Origin: Symbiodinium natans
Lineage: Eukaryota > Sar > Dinophyceae > Suessiales > Symbiodiniaceae
NCBI GenBank assembly: GCA_905221605.1
Contig: CAJNDS010002127.1
Location: 443,149 to 507,148 of the forward strand
Length of the DNA: 64,000 bases
Reading direction: 5' to 3'
In this document: positions 48,591 through 58,145 of the stretch, in pieces
Layout: each line of letters opens with the position of its first letter
How positions within the stretch are numbered: the first letter of the stretch is position 1
Program-made: the position numbers and the translations under genes
Notes under the pieces: model-generated
What the model was told of the DNA's origin: nothing
The model's input: the letters and a program-made list of their open reading frames with translations, nothing else
Databases searched by the model: none

Positions 48591-49035
48591 TCTTTCCTCC
48601 GTTGTGAGGGCCCCCCAACCCCGGCAGACCTGCCCCGCCAGTCTCGCCACCTCTTCCCACGTAGTGGTCCCCCCTTGTGGTTGCAGCTGGCCTCCTTGCG
48701 TAGAACGCCCCGCTTCCGTTGCACGTGTGATAGGCTCGACCAGTCTGCCGTGCCTGCCCGGTTGTGCCACCCCCGCCCCGTCCCTGCTGCTGCTGCTCCC
48801 GTATCCTTCCTCGCCTGGGCCGGGTTCCCGTGTGGTTGGTGGTGGCAGTGGTGGTGGTTGCTGTGGGGTGGTGCCGCCGACGCTGTTGTTTTCGTGTTCG
48901 CCCCCCTCTTCCTCCTCTTCCTCTCCTGTGACCCGCCCTAGGCATTGAAGCGCTGCCACCAGGTGTCCTTCCCCCTCTTCTATCGTTGCTGCCCCTTCTC
49001 CTTCTCCTGCTTGTCCCCGGAGGGCACTCAGTGCT

Positions 49036-49045
49036 GCTCTCTCTC

Positions 49046-49105
<60 letters not shown>

Positions 49106-49127
49106 CTCTCTCCTCTCTCTCTCTCTC
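49036..49127 (+). repeat. Second CT tract, about 90 bp
   Basis: CT dinucleotide repeat with few interruptions on the right side of the unknown ORF; the much longer CT tract lies on its left. Confidence 0.95.
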
Positions 49128-49140
49128 TATGCGCTTTATT

Positions 49141-49362
49141 TTTTTGGGGCGGGGGAAGGGAGGGGAGGGGGGGGCAGGGGGCGGGGGAGGAGGGGGGAGG
49201 GGGGGGGGAGGGGGGGGGGGTGGGGGGGGGCGGGGAGGGGGGGGGGGGGAGGGGGAGGGGGGGGGGGGGGGAGGGGGGGGAGGGGGGGGAGGGGGGGGGA
49301 GGGGGGGGGAGGGGGGGGGGGGGGGAGGGGGGGGAGGGGGGGGAGGGGGGAGGGGGGAGGGG
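49141..49362 (+). repeat. G-rich tract, about 220 bp
   Basis: Runs of 3-15 G separated by single A, T or C, directly after the CT tract. Strong G-quadruplex candidate. Confidence 0.95.
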
Positions 49363-50395
49363 ATTGAACAGAGTGAAAGCGAAAGCAAACTTGGGTGAAC
49401 CGTCTCTACAGCTCAATCTCAAGGGAGAGACGCGCACTCTACTTAGCCTTTGGCCACATAGACGCTTAAAGCGAACCAAGTCTGATTGGCCTCGCCAATC
49501 AGCCGCCTTTACTTTCATTTTATGATTTTGGTATGCCTCAATAGGAAGTCTATTGTTGCAGCGGAGCAGATTCCAAGCGAAGGTTTCATTTGTCCCCAAG
49601 AAGGTTGGTAGCCCTTCGAAATGCGCACCTTCGCGTAGCAAACATACCGCCCGGTGTCCTCCACACTGCAGCACGATCCGCTCGTAGAACTGACGCTCGA
49701 ACACGCACGCAATATAGGAGCCTACTTTGCTACCAACATTTCCCCTACAGCCCGTACATATTTATCGTAAAAACTATCAACAATTGCATTCTAACTCAAT
49801 AGCAGTGGGCCTGTCGTATAGGGCTTGATAAGGCCCGAATGACAGCCCCGACCTTCAACTCTAAAACCACGTCCTTGTCCAGGCACCGGTGCTCGTTGTC
49901 TTCACAGCTACACCCAGCGGTGCTGGGGCAGCTTCTGTTGCCTCTGAGAAGCAGTAGAATAATCTGTTCAGTGTTGGGGACTGAATGAACCCTAAAAGGG
50001 TTTAGAGTGCTGTACCCTAATCTTAAAGTAACACAGGGTATATGATCTAGCTACAGATAATACTGATATAATTGGTAGCATCCGGGCGCTAGCCTATGAT
50101 CTTATTCGCTTCGCACGTCCATTACATTACAATACTTTTGCTTTCATTTCTTGCGCTCATGATATTTTTTTCGGGGGTATCATAGAGTTCACTCGCCCGT
50201 AAAATTCTAATGTAAACGAGGTGTGTGCACGAAATGCGTTTGTAAGCGCACGAAGTGAACACTATAAAAACGGGCCAGTAATTCTTATGTTTCGGCCTGT
50301 ATTAGTCTTATTATTCATTCGCTTCTTGGTACTATAGGAGTATTGCCTAAAAGACCAGATAATAAATATTCATATTCTTTGGGTACAGGAGTCCC
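49363..50395. other. Non-coding, includes one hairpin
   Basis: 49482-49502 is a perfect hairpin (CTGATTGGC, loop CTC, GCCAATCAG). 50030-50340 is AT-rich. The minus-strand frame 49704-49372 looks somewhat protein-like but has no motif. Confidence 0.45.
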
Positions 50396-50720
50396 GGGGG
50401 GTGGCCTACGCATCGCGCCAGCGCTGGCTCCTACGGCTGGCCCCGAGGCTGGCCTACGCATCGTGTCAGGGTGGAGCCAGCGCTGGGTCGGCGCTGGGCC
50501 AGCGCTGGCTGGAAATCTGCGCTGGCCCGGCGCTGGCCAATGGCCCTCTGGCCAGCGAGCGCTGGCCCAACACTAACCCTCTGGTCATCGAGCCAGTGCT
50601 GGGAAACTGCTGGCCAGCAAGCCAGCGTTGGGCCGGCGCTAGCCCCCTGGCCAGCGAGCCAGCGCTGGCCCAGCTCTGGCCCCCATGGCCATCGAGCCAG
50701 CGCTGGCCCAGCGCTGGTAT
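50396..50720. repeat. Cluster of CCAGCGCTGG palindromes
   Basis: More than ten copies of the self-complementary core CAGCGCTGG or near variants in about 320 bases, spaced irregularly and joined by CCCTCTGGCCAGCGAG-like pieces. The cluster is unrelated to the sequence on either side. Confidence 0.9.
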
Positions 50721-52628
50721 TCTAAAGGCACATGTCACATGCAATAACTTATTATTATGAAGGTGTAATGAACTCAGTCTGTTCATACACTTACATTAGT
50801 TCGCTCATTCGTTCACTCATTTCGCTAGTGCATTCAGGCCCATAATTCTCTCGACTTTAATCCGTATTTTGGTCAAGATTGAGGGTTTCGGCTAGGCTTC
50901 TCGCCTTGAGTCAGTGAAGTTCTCAAAACTAGAGCAACCAAGAAGAACAACTTCAAGGCACAGTCAATCACGGGTTGAAGGCTTGAAGCGAGGAACCCAT
51001 CTGCAAAGGAAGCTGAAGGGCCCCTCATCGTCCGCTGGGCCAAACATCATCCCCAAAACCCCCTTTAATCCTTCTAAGCGCGCTTTTCACACCTATAAAA
51101 GCCACGGCTACCCTACAAAAACCCTGTACACATCTGCATACACTATGAACCCTCAACCAAAACCTAAACCCTAAACCCTACACCCTAAACACCCCAAAAA
51201 GGAAGCCGAGGTACCCGAAGCATGCTGGCAGACCGCTGACTGGCAATTTAGCGGACCTCGGCTTCGGCTACCCGCGAGCCTCTTTGGGACAACCACTAGG
51301 GTTTCAGGGTTCGGGGTTTCGGGTTGTTGAGGAGTAGGCTTTCATGGAAATTCTAGAGGACTTGGGCTGACGGAAACGTTCAAGGCTGGGTTGGTTTGCT
51401 CGTCCCACCCCCTGCTTACGCAGGCATCCACCCAAAGTTTTCTCCTTTTAGGGTTTCGGGCTAACGCCCTGAATTCCCACTTCCCATCCCCGTTCTTTCA
51501 GCAGATTCATTTGAGGGCTTAAGTGAGTTTAGAAGGTTCAGCGGCCTGGTCAGAGGATGGACCAGGGGCCAGGAAAGGGTGGGGCAGGATGGCAGGCAGC
51601 CAGGCAGGGGGCGGAGGGCCAGGGATCAGTCAAGGGATGTCAAGGCCCAGAAAGTCGTTGGACGTATTAGGGCGTCTGAAGGGTACCCCAATCGGGGTAC
51701 TGCATTGGCACTGGAACTGCCACAACTCTTTAGGCTTGCATCGTGGCTCCAAGCGATGGTGTGAATGGCTGCCGGATGTAGTTCTGGGTCCAGGCGCCCT
51801 AGAAAAGCCTGGGTGGGAATTTAGGGTTTAGGGTTTAAGGTTTTCGGATCCTTTTTTTGGATGATGCCTCTTGGGCCTGCCATGCCTTTTGGTGGCCCTT
51901 TGGCCGCGTGGATTTTGCGGAGGGACATGGTTTAGGGTTTAGGGAGAGGGGACACGCATGGTTTAAGGTTGAGAGGTTTGAAGGGGCCTGTTTCACTTGA
52001 ACACTGGCGTATGCTGTGGCTTGCTTGGACAAGAGCCCTTGTCTTTTCAGAAAGATATGCTTCCGGGGCCATTCTACCCCAAAACCCAAAGCCCAAAGCC
52101 CCAAACCCTAATGGCCCTTCGTGGCTCGCTTCCAAGGCACATGCCTGAATCTTCAGAAAGCAGAATGCGTGTCCTTGAACATCGCACTTGTGCTCCCAGA
52201 GGTCGTCACAAGGGCAACCTGCTACTATTGTTAGGGGGTTATAGTGCCTAGGGTTTAGGGTAGGAGTGCCCCAAAGATTCGGATGTGTTGGGGAGTTCTG
52301 ATGCAGGATTGCCAAGGAAGTTTCCGCAAGTTCCGGTGCTCGTATTCCTGATGACCCTACTACCCCGCATAGACCAAAAATAACCCCTAAGCGCTCAACC
52401 CTAAGCCCTAAACCCTCAACCCTAAGCCCATCACAGCGCCAGCCCTGGGCCTTCGGCCGAGGACGACTGGCAACTCTTCTCAGGGTCTCGGCTGTGGTCG
52501 CGTCTCCCGGCTTCCTGACATCCGAAACCCTGAAAGCCTGGTCTTGGGGATGTGAGGCTTTAGGGCTTAGGGTTAAAGAGTGTTGTGGGGTTGTAATGGG
52601 CGGATCTGTGCATGGTACAGTAGAATGA
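50721..52628. other. Non-coding stretch
   Basis: CCCTAAA/TTTAGGG-type islands at 51165-51185, 51824-51842, 51925-51942, 52245-52262 and 52380-52430. No gene supported. Confidence 0.45.
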
Positions 52629-52832
52629 ATGAACAATAAAAAACGTGATCTTGCACCAATGGGCCAGGTGATTAAATGGCTGGATGAACAACAGCACTCC
52701 TACTGCATGCATGAGGGGGAGGACATTGAGTTGGAGAGCATGGAACACCTCTTCCGTGCTCTGAACACACACCGAGACGCGCGGAAATTATCCAACCACC
52801 ACAAACGAACATTCCAGCGTGCATGCAAATAG
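52629..52832 (+). CDS. Small hypothetical ORF
   Basis: 67 codons from ATG 52629, starting MNNKKRDLAPMGQVIKWLDE. Charged and hydrophobic residues are balanced and helix-like, with a His/Lys-rich end, unlike the skewed frames around it. No family recognised. It could be an exon, a gene fragment or chance; the C-run array begins right after the stop. Confidence 0.2.
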   Translation: MNNKKRDLAPMGQVIKWLDEQQHSYCMHEGEDIELESMEHLFRALNTHRDARKLSNHHKRTFQRACK

Positions 52833-52845
52833 GGGCGAAAACCGA

Positions 52846-53290
52846 TTTACGCCGTTACGCAGTTACGCCGGAACCCCCCCCCCCCCATTCCGCCGATACG
52901 CTGACCCCCCCCCCTACGCCGATACGCCGATCCCCCCCCCCCCCCCCGTAGTAGTACGCCGTCTCCCCCTTTCCCCCCCCCCCACAGCATGTGGAAACAC
53001 GCCGTTACGCCGTTACCCCCCCCCCCCTCCCATACGCCAATACGCCGATTACGCCGTTCCGCCGATACACCGGTACCCCCCCCCCCATACGCTAATACGC
53101 GATACACCGTTCCCCCCCCGCTCCCATACGCCAATACGCCGTTACGCCGGTACCCCCCCGTTACGCCGTTCCCCCCCCCCCCTCCCATACGCTAATACGC
53201 CGATACGCCGATTCCCCCCCCCCCGGAAATACGCCGATCCGATACGCCGATCCCCTCCACGCCGATACGCGACCCCCCCCCCCCCCGATT
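52846..53290 (+). repeat. ACGCCGATACGCC / poly-C array
   Basis: About ten units, each made of one to three copies of TACGCCGAT-like nonamers (variants CGTT, CAGT) followed by a run of 8-15 C. Unit length 30-60 bases. Confidence 0.9.
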
Positions 53291-53445
53291 TACCCCGCCG
53301 GATCCCTTCCCCCTCCCTTCCCCTCCCTGTCTTGCCCTGTCTTCTGTCTGCCACAAGGCCCCCTCGATGTATCTGTGCAGAACTAGCGGACAATGAAGGC
53401 CCAGAATTTCCTGGGCCTTGATTGCTGTAGTCCTGCTTCCCGGTC

Positions 53446-53765
53446 GGTGTTGCCGCAATTTTACGCCGATCCCCCCCCCCCCCCCCGGGTCGGTGTATCG
53501 GTGTATCGGTGCACTGCCGCAATTTTACGCCGATCGCGTCGGTGTATTGCCGCAATTTTACGCCGATCCCCCCCCCCCCGGGTCGGTGTATCGGTGTATC
53601 GGTGTACTGCCGCAATTTTTACGCCGATCGCCCCCCCCCACCCCCCGGTCGGTGTATCCGTGTATTGCCGCTGGTTTACGCCGATCGTCCCCCCCCCCCC
53701 CCCACCCCGGGTCGGTGTATCGGTGTATCGGTGTATTGCCGCAGTTGTACGCCGATCGCCCCCCC
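53446..53765 (+). repeat. 60-70 bp array with poly-C
   Basis: Six units of TTGCCGCAATTTTACGCCGAT, then poly-C, then GGGTCGGTGTATCGGTGTATC. One unit (53516-53547) lacks the poly-C part. It shares TACGCCGAT with the preceding array, and GGTGTATCGG is the reverse complement of CCGATACACC found in that array. Confidence 0.9.
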
Positions 53766-54436
53766 AAAAAATTGTTAAAAGGGGGATTTTGGGGCTTGGT
53801 CGTTGTATGTTGTCGTGTCTGCTTCATTTGTTGTTTTTCATCACTGTATCCTACTTGTTCTCTGCCCTTGTCGCCTTCTTCGTTTCTTATTTTCCTCCTC
53901 TGGGGTCTGTTTCATTCGTTGGGTCTCTGCTTCGTTTTCTTAAAAGCGTGTCTCATTCGTTTTCTCGCTTCTCTTCGTCAATCTTGGCCACTCCTTCGTT
54001 TTTCTCTCACTCCCCAGGATCCCATACTCTCATTTAAGTATTTGTCGCTCCTCTCTCGTTTTCACTTTTCCCCCCTCTTACTTCCCCAACACTTTTTGAC
54101 TTGTCCCCTAGCTTCGTTTTGTCTTGGTTTGTCTCTAAGCTTAGCTGGGCTTTAGTTAGGCGGTTCATAGAAAAGCCTAACATAAAGCCATGATTGTAGA
54201 GCTTCGGGTTAGCCATTGGTTAAATTTTGTGGTCTTTCTGGGGTTTTAGGGTGGTTTCTTCGTATTCACCTCTGACGACACACGCCGACTTCATCTTCAT
54301 CATCTTCAAAAGGCGCGACCGACATGTTTATTCCTGAGCGAGTGAAACGATTGTCAGTTTCCATGTCCATTGTGTGAGCACGTTGAAGAAGCAAAGACGT
54401 TGAGCAACGTTGATTTATGAAAGCCTCTTTTGCTTT
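53766..54436. other. Non-coding, T/C-rich
   Basis: T- and C-rich sequence leading to the host gene. Serves as its presumed upstream region; I cannot identify a promoter element with confidence. Confidence 0.4.
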
Positions 54437-54437
54437 C

Positions 54438-54439
54438 AG
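54438..54439 (+). other. Probable spliced-leader trans-splice acceptor
   Basis: AG at the end of a pyrimidine-rich stretch (CCTCTTTTGCTTTCAG), 38 bases before the ATG at 54478. Dinoflagellate mRNAs commonly receive a spliced leader at such a site. Inference from sequence context only. Confidence 0.45.
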
Positions 54440-54477
54440 CATTTTCGACATTCCTAACTCCACCTATTGCTTCAGAG

Positions 54478-55780
54478 ATGGCCTCGTCATCCGACGCGGT
54501 AGCGGGTTATGTTGAGGGCGAGGCCCCCATTCCTGAGCCTGTGGTTTCGTCGGAGGGCGAGACCGATGGGAGCGACAGTGAGGGTGAGACCACGGAGGAG
54601 GAAGAGCCAACAACCCCCAATGAGCAGGAGAAGCAGAAAAAGGACGACCGCGACGACCCAGATGATGATGAGGCCGACATCCTAGCAGAATGCTCAAACA
54701 TGGTCCCAGAGAACCCGCAGGACTTCTTCTACGACTCCGAAGTGATTACCATGTTGGAGTCCGGTGAGGATGCAAGGGCAACCATCAAGGAGCGCTACGA
54801 GTGGTATGCAAAGATGATGGTTGCGATGAAAAAGGCTGACCAGAAGTTGCAGGTCTTGAAGAAGAAGCGCGCCCGTGATGCAAAGAAAGCCAAAGACAAG
54901 GAGGAGAAAGCAAAGCTGGTCAAGGAGGAGAAGGAGCAGACCTTCAAGGTGTCCCTTGTCTTGCCCGATGCCACGGTGGTTCAGTTTGAGTTGAGCAAGG
55001 GCATGACGACTGGGGAGTTCCGCTTGTTGGTTGGGACAAAGTTGATGGGCATGAGCAAGAAGGCCACGAAGAAAATGAGCCTTTACTTGGATACCATCAA
55101 TGTGACGGAAGTTCCTCGCAGAACGATTGCCTACTACAAGGACTTGTGCGAGGGCAGTCGCATCACTGTGAAGTTTTCCTTGGCGGGTGGCGGCAAGAGA
55201 GTGCCTTTACTATTGTTTCCCTATTTTACCTATGTTAAAACAACCTTAAAACCCACATCGCTAAACCCTAAACCATAAACAAGCCTAGGCGGCTGGGTCG
55301 GCAGGAGCGAAGACAAAGGCGATGTCCATCAAGGAGTGCTTGGAGGAGATCAACAACAACATCCACCGCATCAGCTTCGCTGGTTCGGCGTCGCCTGTGG
55401 TGGAGCAGGTAAAGAACATCGCCAAGGAGGCAGTAGGTCACATCAAGAGCAAGACCCCCAATCTCGCCGAAATGCTGATGAACTCCTTGAACAAGGAGGC
55501 ACTCGTCCGCATCAACACGGAGGTGGTGGCATCATCGGCTAAGCCCTTCGAACGTTGCCGTCTGATGAGTGAGATCTCCTATGAGAGCATCCATGCAAAG
55601 CTGGAGGAGATGGAGTATCAGCACAACAAAGCCAAGGAGATGCTGACCCACACCATCTACCTGTTTGTTTGCTCCGAGTTTGCAGACGCAAACACCAATA
55701 TTTCGTGGGCATCTTTGTCGGAGAAGCTTTTGATGACGATCGCAAAGAAGGAGGACGTTCAAATGAAACCGTCCAAGTGA
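54478..55780 (+). CDS. Ubiquitin-like domain protein, dinoflagellate-type
   Basis: Two exons, 54478-55198 and 55305-55780, giving 398 residues. Residues 10-70 are acidic and disordered; 95-155 form a charged helix or coiled coil (MKKADQKLQVLKKKRARD). Residues about 155-238 read as a ubiquitin-like fold (TFKVSLVLPDATVVQFEL ... GSRITVKFSLAGGG). The exon join gives GGGKRAKTKAM, then an all-helical C-terminal region of about 155 residues. I recall similar Ubl-plus-helical proteins as common in Symbiodiniaceae, function unknown. I chose ATG 54478 because it follows the probable trans-splice AG. If the intron is not real, these are two separate ORFs (54478-55278 and 55322-55780). It is the last host gene before the viral segment. 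Confidence 0.65.
55199..55304 (+). other. Intron with GA donor and AG acceptor
   Basis: 106 bases. The only donor that joins the two frames in register with an AG acceptor starts GAGTGCC; the acceptor is GTCGGCAG followed by G. GA donors and a G after the acceptor AG are reported for Symbiodinium introns. The intron carries a CCCTAAA-like run (55263-55275) and stops in the exon 1 frame. The nearby GT (55201) would put exon 2 out of frame. Confidence 0.55.
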
Positions 55781-55789
55781 AGCGGGAGG

Positions 55790-55919
55790 GCTCAATCGGC
55801 GATTAGGTGGGGGAGCATTTTCAGATTAGACGGGCTGACTTTTCAGATTAGGCAGGGGGCGCTTTTCAGATTAGACACCATAACCTTTTAGATTTAGGGG
55901 CATCTAATCGGCGATTAGG
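55790..55919 (+). repeat. TTTTCAGATTAG repeats at host/virus junction
   Basis: Three copies of TTTTCAGATTAG and one variant (TTTTAGATTTAG), spaced 25-36 bases apart, framed by two copies of ATCGGCGATTAGG (about 55796 and 55908). The second is part of a hairpin CTAATC-GGC-GATTAG at 55904-55918. Viral coding similarity starts a few bases later. Confidence 0.7.
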
Positions 55920-56420
55920 GGTGAAAAGGTCAGGTTGGCATACACCGACACAGACAGCTTCGTAGTTCATATTAAAACGGAAGATGTGTATGATGATTTA
56001 AAGGAGATCGGCGATCAGATGGACTTCAGTGGTTATGACAAGAGCCATAAATGTTATGATCCTACTAACAAGAAAGTATTAGGAAAATTTAAAGATGAAT
56101 GCGACGGCAAGATAATAACCCACTTCATAGGGTTAAAGCCTAAATCGTATGCCTTTAAGGTGTATAACCAAGAGAAGGAAGAGAAAAAATCAAAAGGAAT
56201 AGTGAAGCACAAAGTCAAGAAAGAACTGAATTATAAACAATATGAAGAGACACTGAAGGAAAACAGATCCGATAAAGTTGAGTTTAACAGTATAAGGAGT
56301 AAAAATCATAACATTTATACAATAAATCAAGTGAAACAGGCACTGTCAAGCTTTGACAATAAGAGATACTATATAGATAGTGTTAATAGTTTGCCTTATG
56401 GGCATTTCTCTATAGAATGA
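55920..56420 (+). pseudogene. polB: Protein-primed type DNA polymerase B, C-terminal part
   Basis: The frame is open from 55908 (after TAA at 55905-55907). The first viral-looking residues are KVRLAYTDTDSF, containing polymerase motif C (YTDTDS) with its catalytic Asp pair. Then come GKFKDECDG and FIGLKPKSYAFKVY, and the C-terminal FDNKRYYID with LPYGHFSIE, as in Polinton and adintovirus type pPolB. The family is normally about 1000 residues or more; exonuclease, motif A and the TPR regions are absent, so it lacks the first four-fifths. The 3' end is complete and overlaps the converging zinc-finger gene by 25 bases. It cannot be an active polymerase. Confidence 0.85.
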
Positions 56421-56617
56421 TTATCTAAACATTCTGAACAAGTCAAGATATATTTAACAGAACAATTATTGTAATGTTTCTTACTAGCTACATACACTCG
56501 TTTGAAACAATCTATGTCTTTGACTTGCTTACAACGATAACACTTCCTGGTAACAACATCAACTGTTTCAGTGTATGGATCAAAATCAACTAATATCTTA
56601 TTTACTCTTACTGGCAT
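56396..56617 (-). CDS. Small viral zinc-binding protein
   Basis: 73 residues from ATG at 56617. Four-Cys arrangement: CYRC near residue 26, a further Cys, and CSEC near residue 62, with a KDIDCFKR stretch between, similar to the small zinc modules often found beside HNH domains in viruses. No HNH residues are seen. It converges on polB and overlaps its end. Function unknown; DNA or RNA binding is a guess from the fold. Confidence 0.6.
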   Translation of the reverse strand: MPVRVNKILVDFDPYTETVDVVTRKCYRCKQVKDIDCFKRVYVASKKHYNNCSVKYILTCSECLDNHSIEKCP

Positions 56618-56845
56618 TCTTAATATTATATGTCAGAATATTGTTATAAATACAACTATTTATAACAAGATTTTTTCCTTAAGATTTAATGAAACTAATT
56701 ACGAATTCATATCATTTCCACACTCTTATGGTGTGCTTATGAAACTGTTCATCACACGGGAGCAATGGGACCTGATTTTCTTCTAGATGTCTGGGCAGGG
56801 GGAACTATACACTGTCAAGTTACCATAGAAAATATTTTTTAAATC

Positions 56846-57202
56846 CTAATCCATCATATTTAAATTATTCTTTAAAATAGTTACATCTTTGTCTATCCTT
56901 TCAACATCCTCCTCCACTTTTTCCAATCTCTCTTCTGGGGTTGGCTTTCTTGAACCCCATCCGGTAGAAACCGTATCAACACCTTCATTATCTTGCGCGT
57001 TAGTTTTAAATATTTCATTTTCGTCTGGAGTAACTCCTCTACCGCCAACCTTCCAAGAACTCCTATCTTCAATGATTGTTTTACCTTCGGTGTTTATCTT
57101 AGTCTCTTTGTGAAAAGTCTTCTTCCTACACTTGCAAGGCAAACAGTTTAATCCATCCGTGTTTAAGTGGAAGCCACCTTCGTTTGATTTTTTATCGCTC
57201 AT
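56846..57202 (-). CDS. Viral protein with Cys motif and C-terminal coiled coil
   Basis: 118 residues. An N-terminal LNCLPCKCRKK motif, a polar middle, and a C-terminal heptad-like helix (ERLEKVEEDVERIDKDVTI). Its ATG overlaps the stop of the upstream 48-residue gene by one base (TAATG), so the two form a small operon-like pair on the minus strand. Not recognised; the coiled coil suggests oligomerisation. Confidence 0.65.
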   Translation of the reverse strand: MSDKKSNEGGFHLNTDGLNCLPCKCRKKTFHKETKINTEGKTIIEDRSSWKVGGRGVTPDENEIFKTNAQDNEGVDTVSTGWGSRKPTPEERLEKVEEDVERIDKDVTILKNNLNMMD

Positions 57203-57348
57203 TAACCTTGCTTAGATTTTTTTAAATACTCAAGAACTGCTTTAAGCAATTCTAAAGAAGCGGTGCAACACCTTTTAAGCTTGGTGTCTTGTATTACAAT
57301 CTTCTCAATTTCTTCAATCTCCTCTATCGTTTCTAAATACTTATCCAT
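57202..57348 (-). CDS. 48-residue helical protein
   Basis: ATG at 57348, stop TAA at 57204-57202 overlapping the next ATG. Begins MDKYLETIEEIEEIEK and is predicted to be one or two amphipathic helices with a Cys-Cys pair in the middle and a Lys-rich end. The tight overlap with the downstream gene supports coding. Function unknown. Confidence 0.55.
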   Translation of the reverse strand: MDKYLETIEEIEEIEKIVIQDTKLKRCCTASLELLKAVLEYLKKSKQG

Positions 57349-57380
57349 TATATTAAAAGATATTTTTCTCTTATTAGTTA
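57349..57380. promoter_or_regulatory. Divergent intergenic region
   Basis: 32 bases, almost entirely A/T, between the divergent starts of the 48-residue gene and the ATPase. It must hold start signals for both strands if the genes are expressed; no specific box is assigned. Confidence 0.4.
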
Positions 57381-58142
57381 ATGAGTGAAGAAATACCTAA
57401 AGTAGAACCGATAGACATACCCGAATATAAATATAAAAACAGCAAGTTTGACATGATGCCGAAGCTACCCGCGCGGATGTTGTGTGTGGCTTCTTCAACA
57501 GGCGGTAAAACAGTATTGATACAGAACTTGATATTAAAAATTTACAGAGGATCCTTTGAGAGAATATACATATTCTCGCCCAGTGTTCATGTGGATGACA
57601 CATGGTCGGCAGTGAAGAAATACATAAGCGATGTAATGAAGGTGGACGCCGAAAAAGAACAGCTTTACTACGAGGAATACGATCCGGTGGCGCTAAAGAA
57701 GATCATAGACACCCAACATAGAGTAATTGATTTTCAGAAGAAGAACAAACAAAAGGATCTGTTTAGCATTCTGTTAGTGGTGGATGATTTTGCCGACGAT
57801 CCCAAATTTGTAAGATACTCAAGCTTGTTACACGGATTATTTACGAGAGGGCGCCATAATGCCATCTCGTGCATTTTATCTACTCAGAAGTATAATGTAT
57901 TGGCTCCTATCATTAGATTAAATGCCAGTGCTTTATTCATCTTCAGGCTCAAGAACATGAACGAAGTCAACGCATTTTTGGAAGAGAATTCCGCCTTGGT
58001 GGATAAAAGCACTTTATATGAAATGTATCAGAAAGCCGTGAATTTTGCTCCTTACTCCTTCTTCTACATAAACACCAACGCTAAAGATGTTAGTAATATG
58101 TTCTTCATTAACTTTGAACAACGCTTTGAAATAGGTGACTGA
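57381..58142 (+). CDS. A32-like genome packaging ATPase
   Basis: 253 residues from ATG at 57381. Walker A at residues 37-44 (ASSTGGKT), Walker B at 130-136 (ILLVVDD) followed by FADD, a polar STQ at 167-169 and an Arg at 179 in the position expected for this family. This matches the FtsK-HerA/A32 packaging ATPases of polinton-like viruses, virophages and large DNA viruses, which drive DNA into the capsid; length is normal (about 220-270). No break is seen. It ends in TGA. It diverges from the small-gene pair on the left. Confidence 0.9.
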   Translation: MSEEIPKVEPIDIPEYKYKNSKFDMMPKLPARMLCVASSTGGKTVLIQNLILKIYRGSFERIYIFSPSVHVDDTWSAVKKYISDVMKVDAEKEQLYYEEYDPVALKKIIDTQHRVIDFQKKNKQKDLFSILLVVDDFADDPKFVRYSSLLHGLFTRGRHNAISCILSTQKYNVLAPIIRLNASALFIFRLKNMNEVNAFLEENSALVDKSTLYEMYQKAVNFAPYSFFYINTNAKDVSNMFFINFEQRFEIGD

Positions 58143-58145
58143 TAT

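Noticed and set aside
56571-56786. 71-codon plus-strand ORF after polB
   Set aside because: Overlaps the start of the better-supported zinc gene on the other strand and has no motif.
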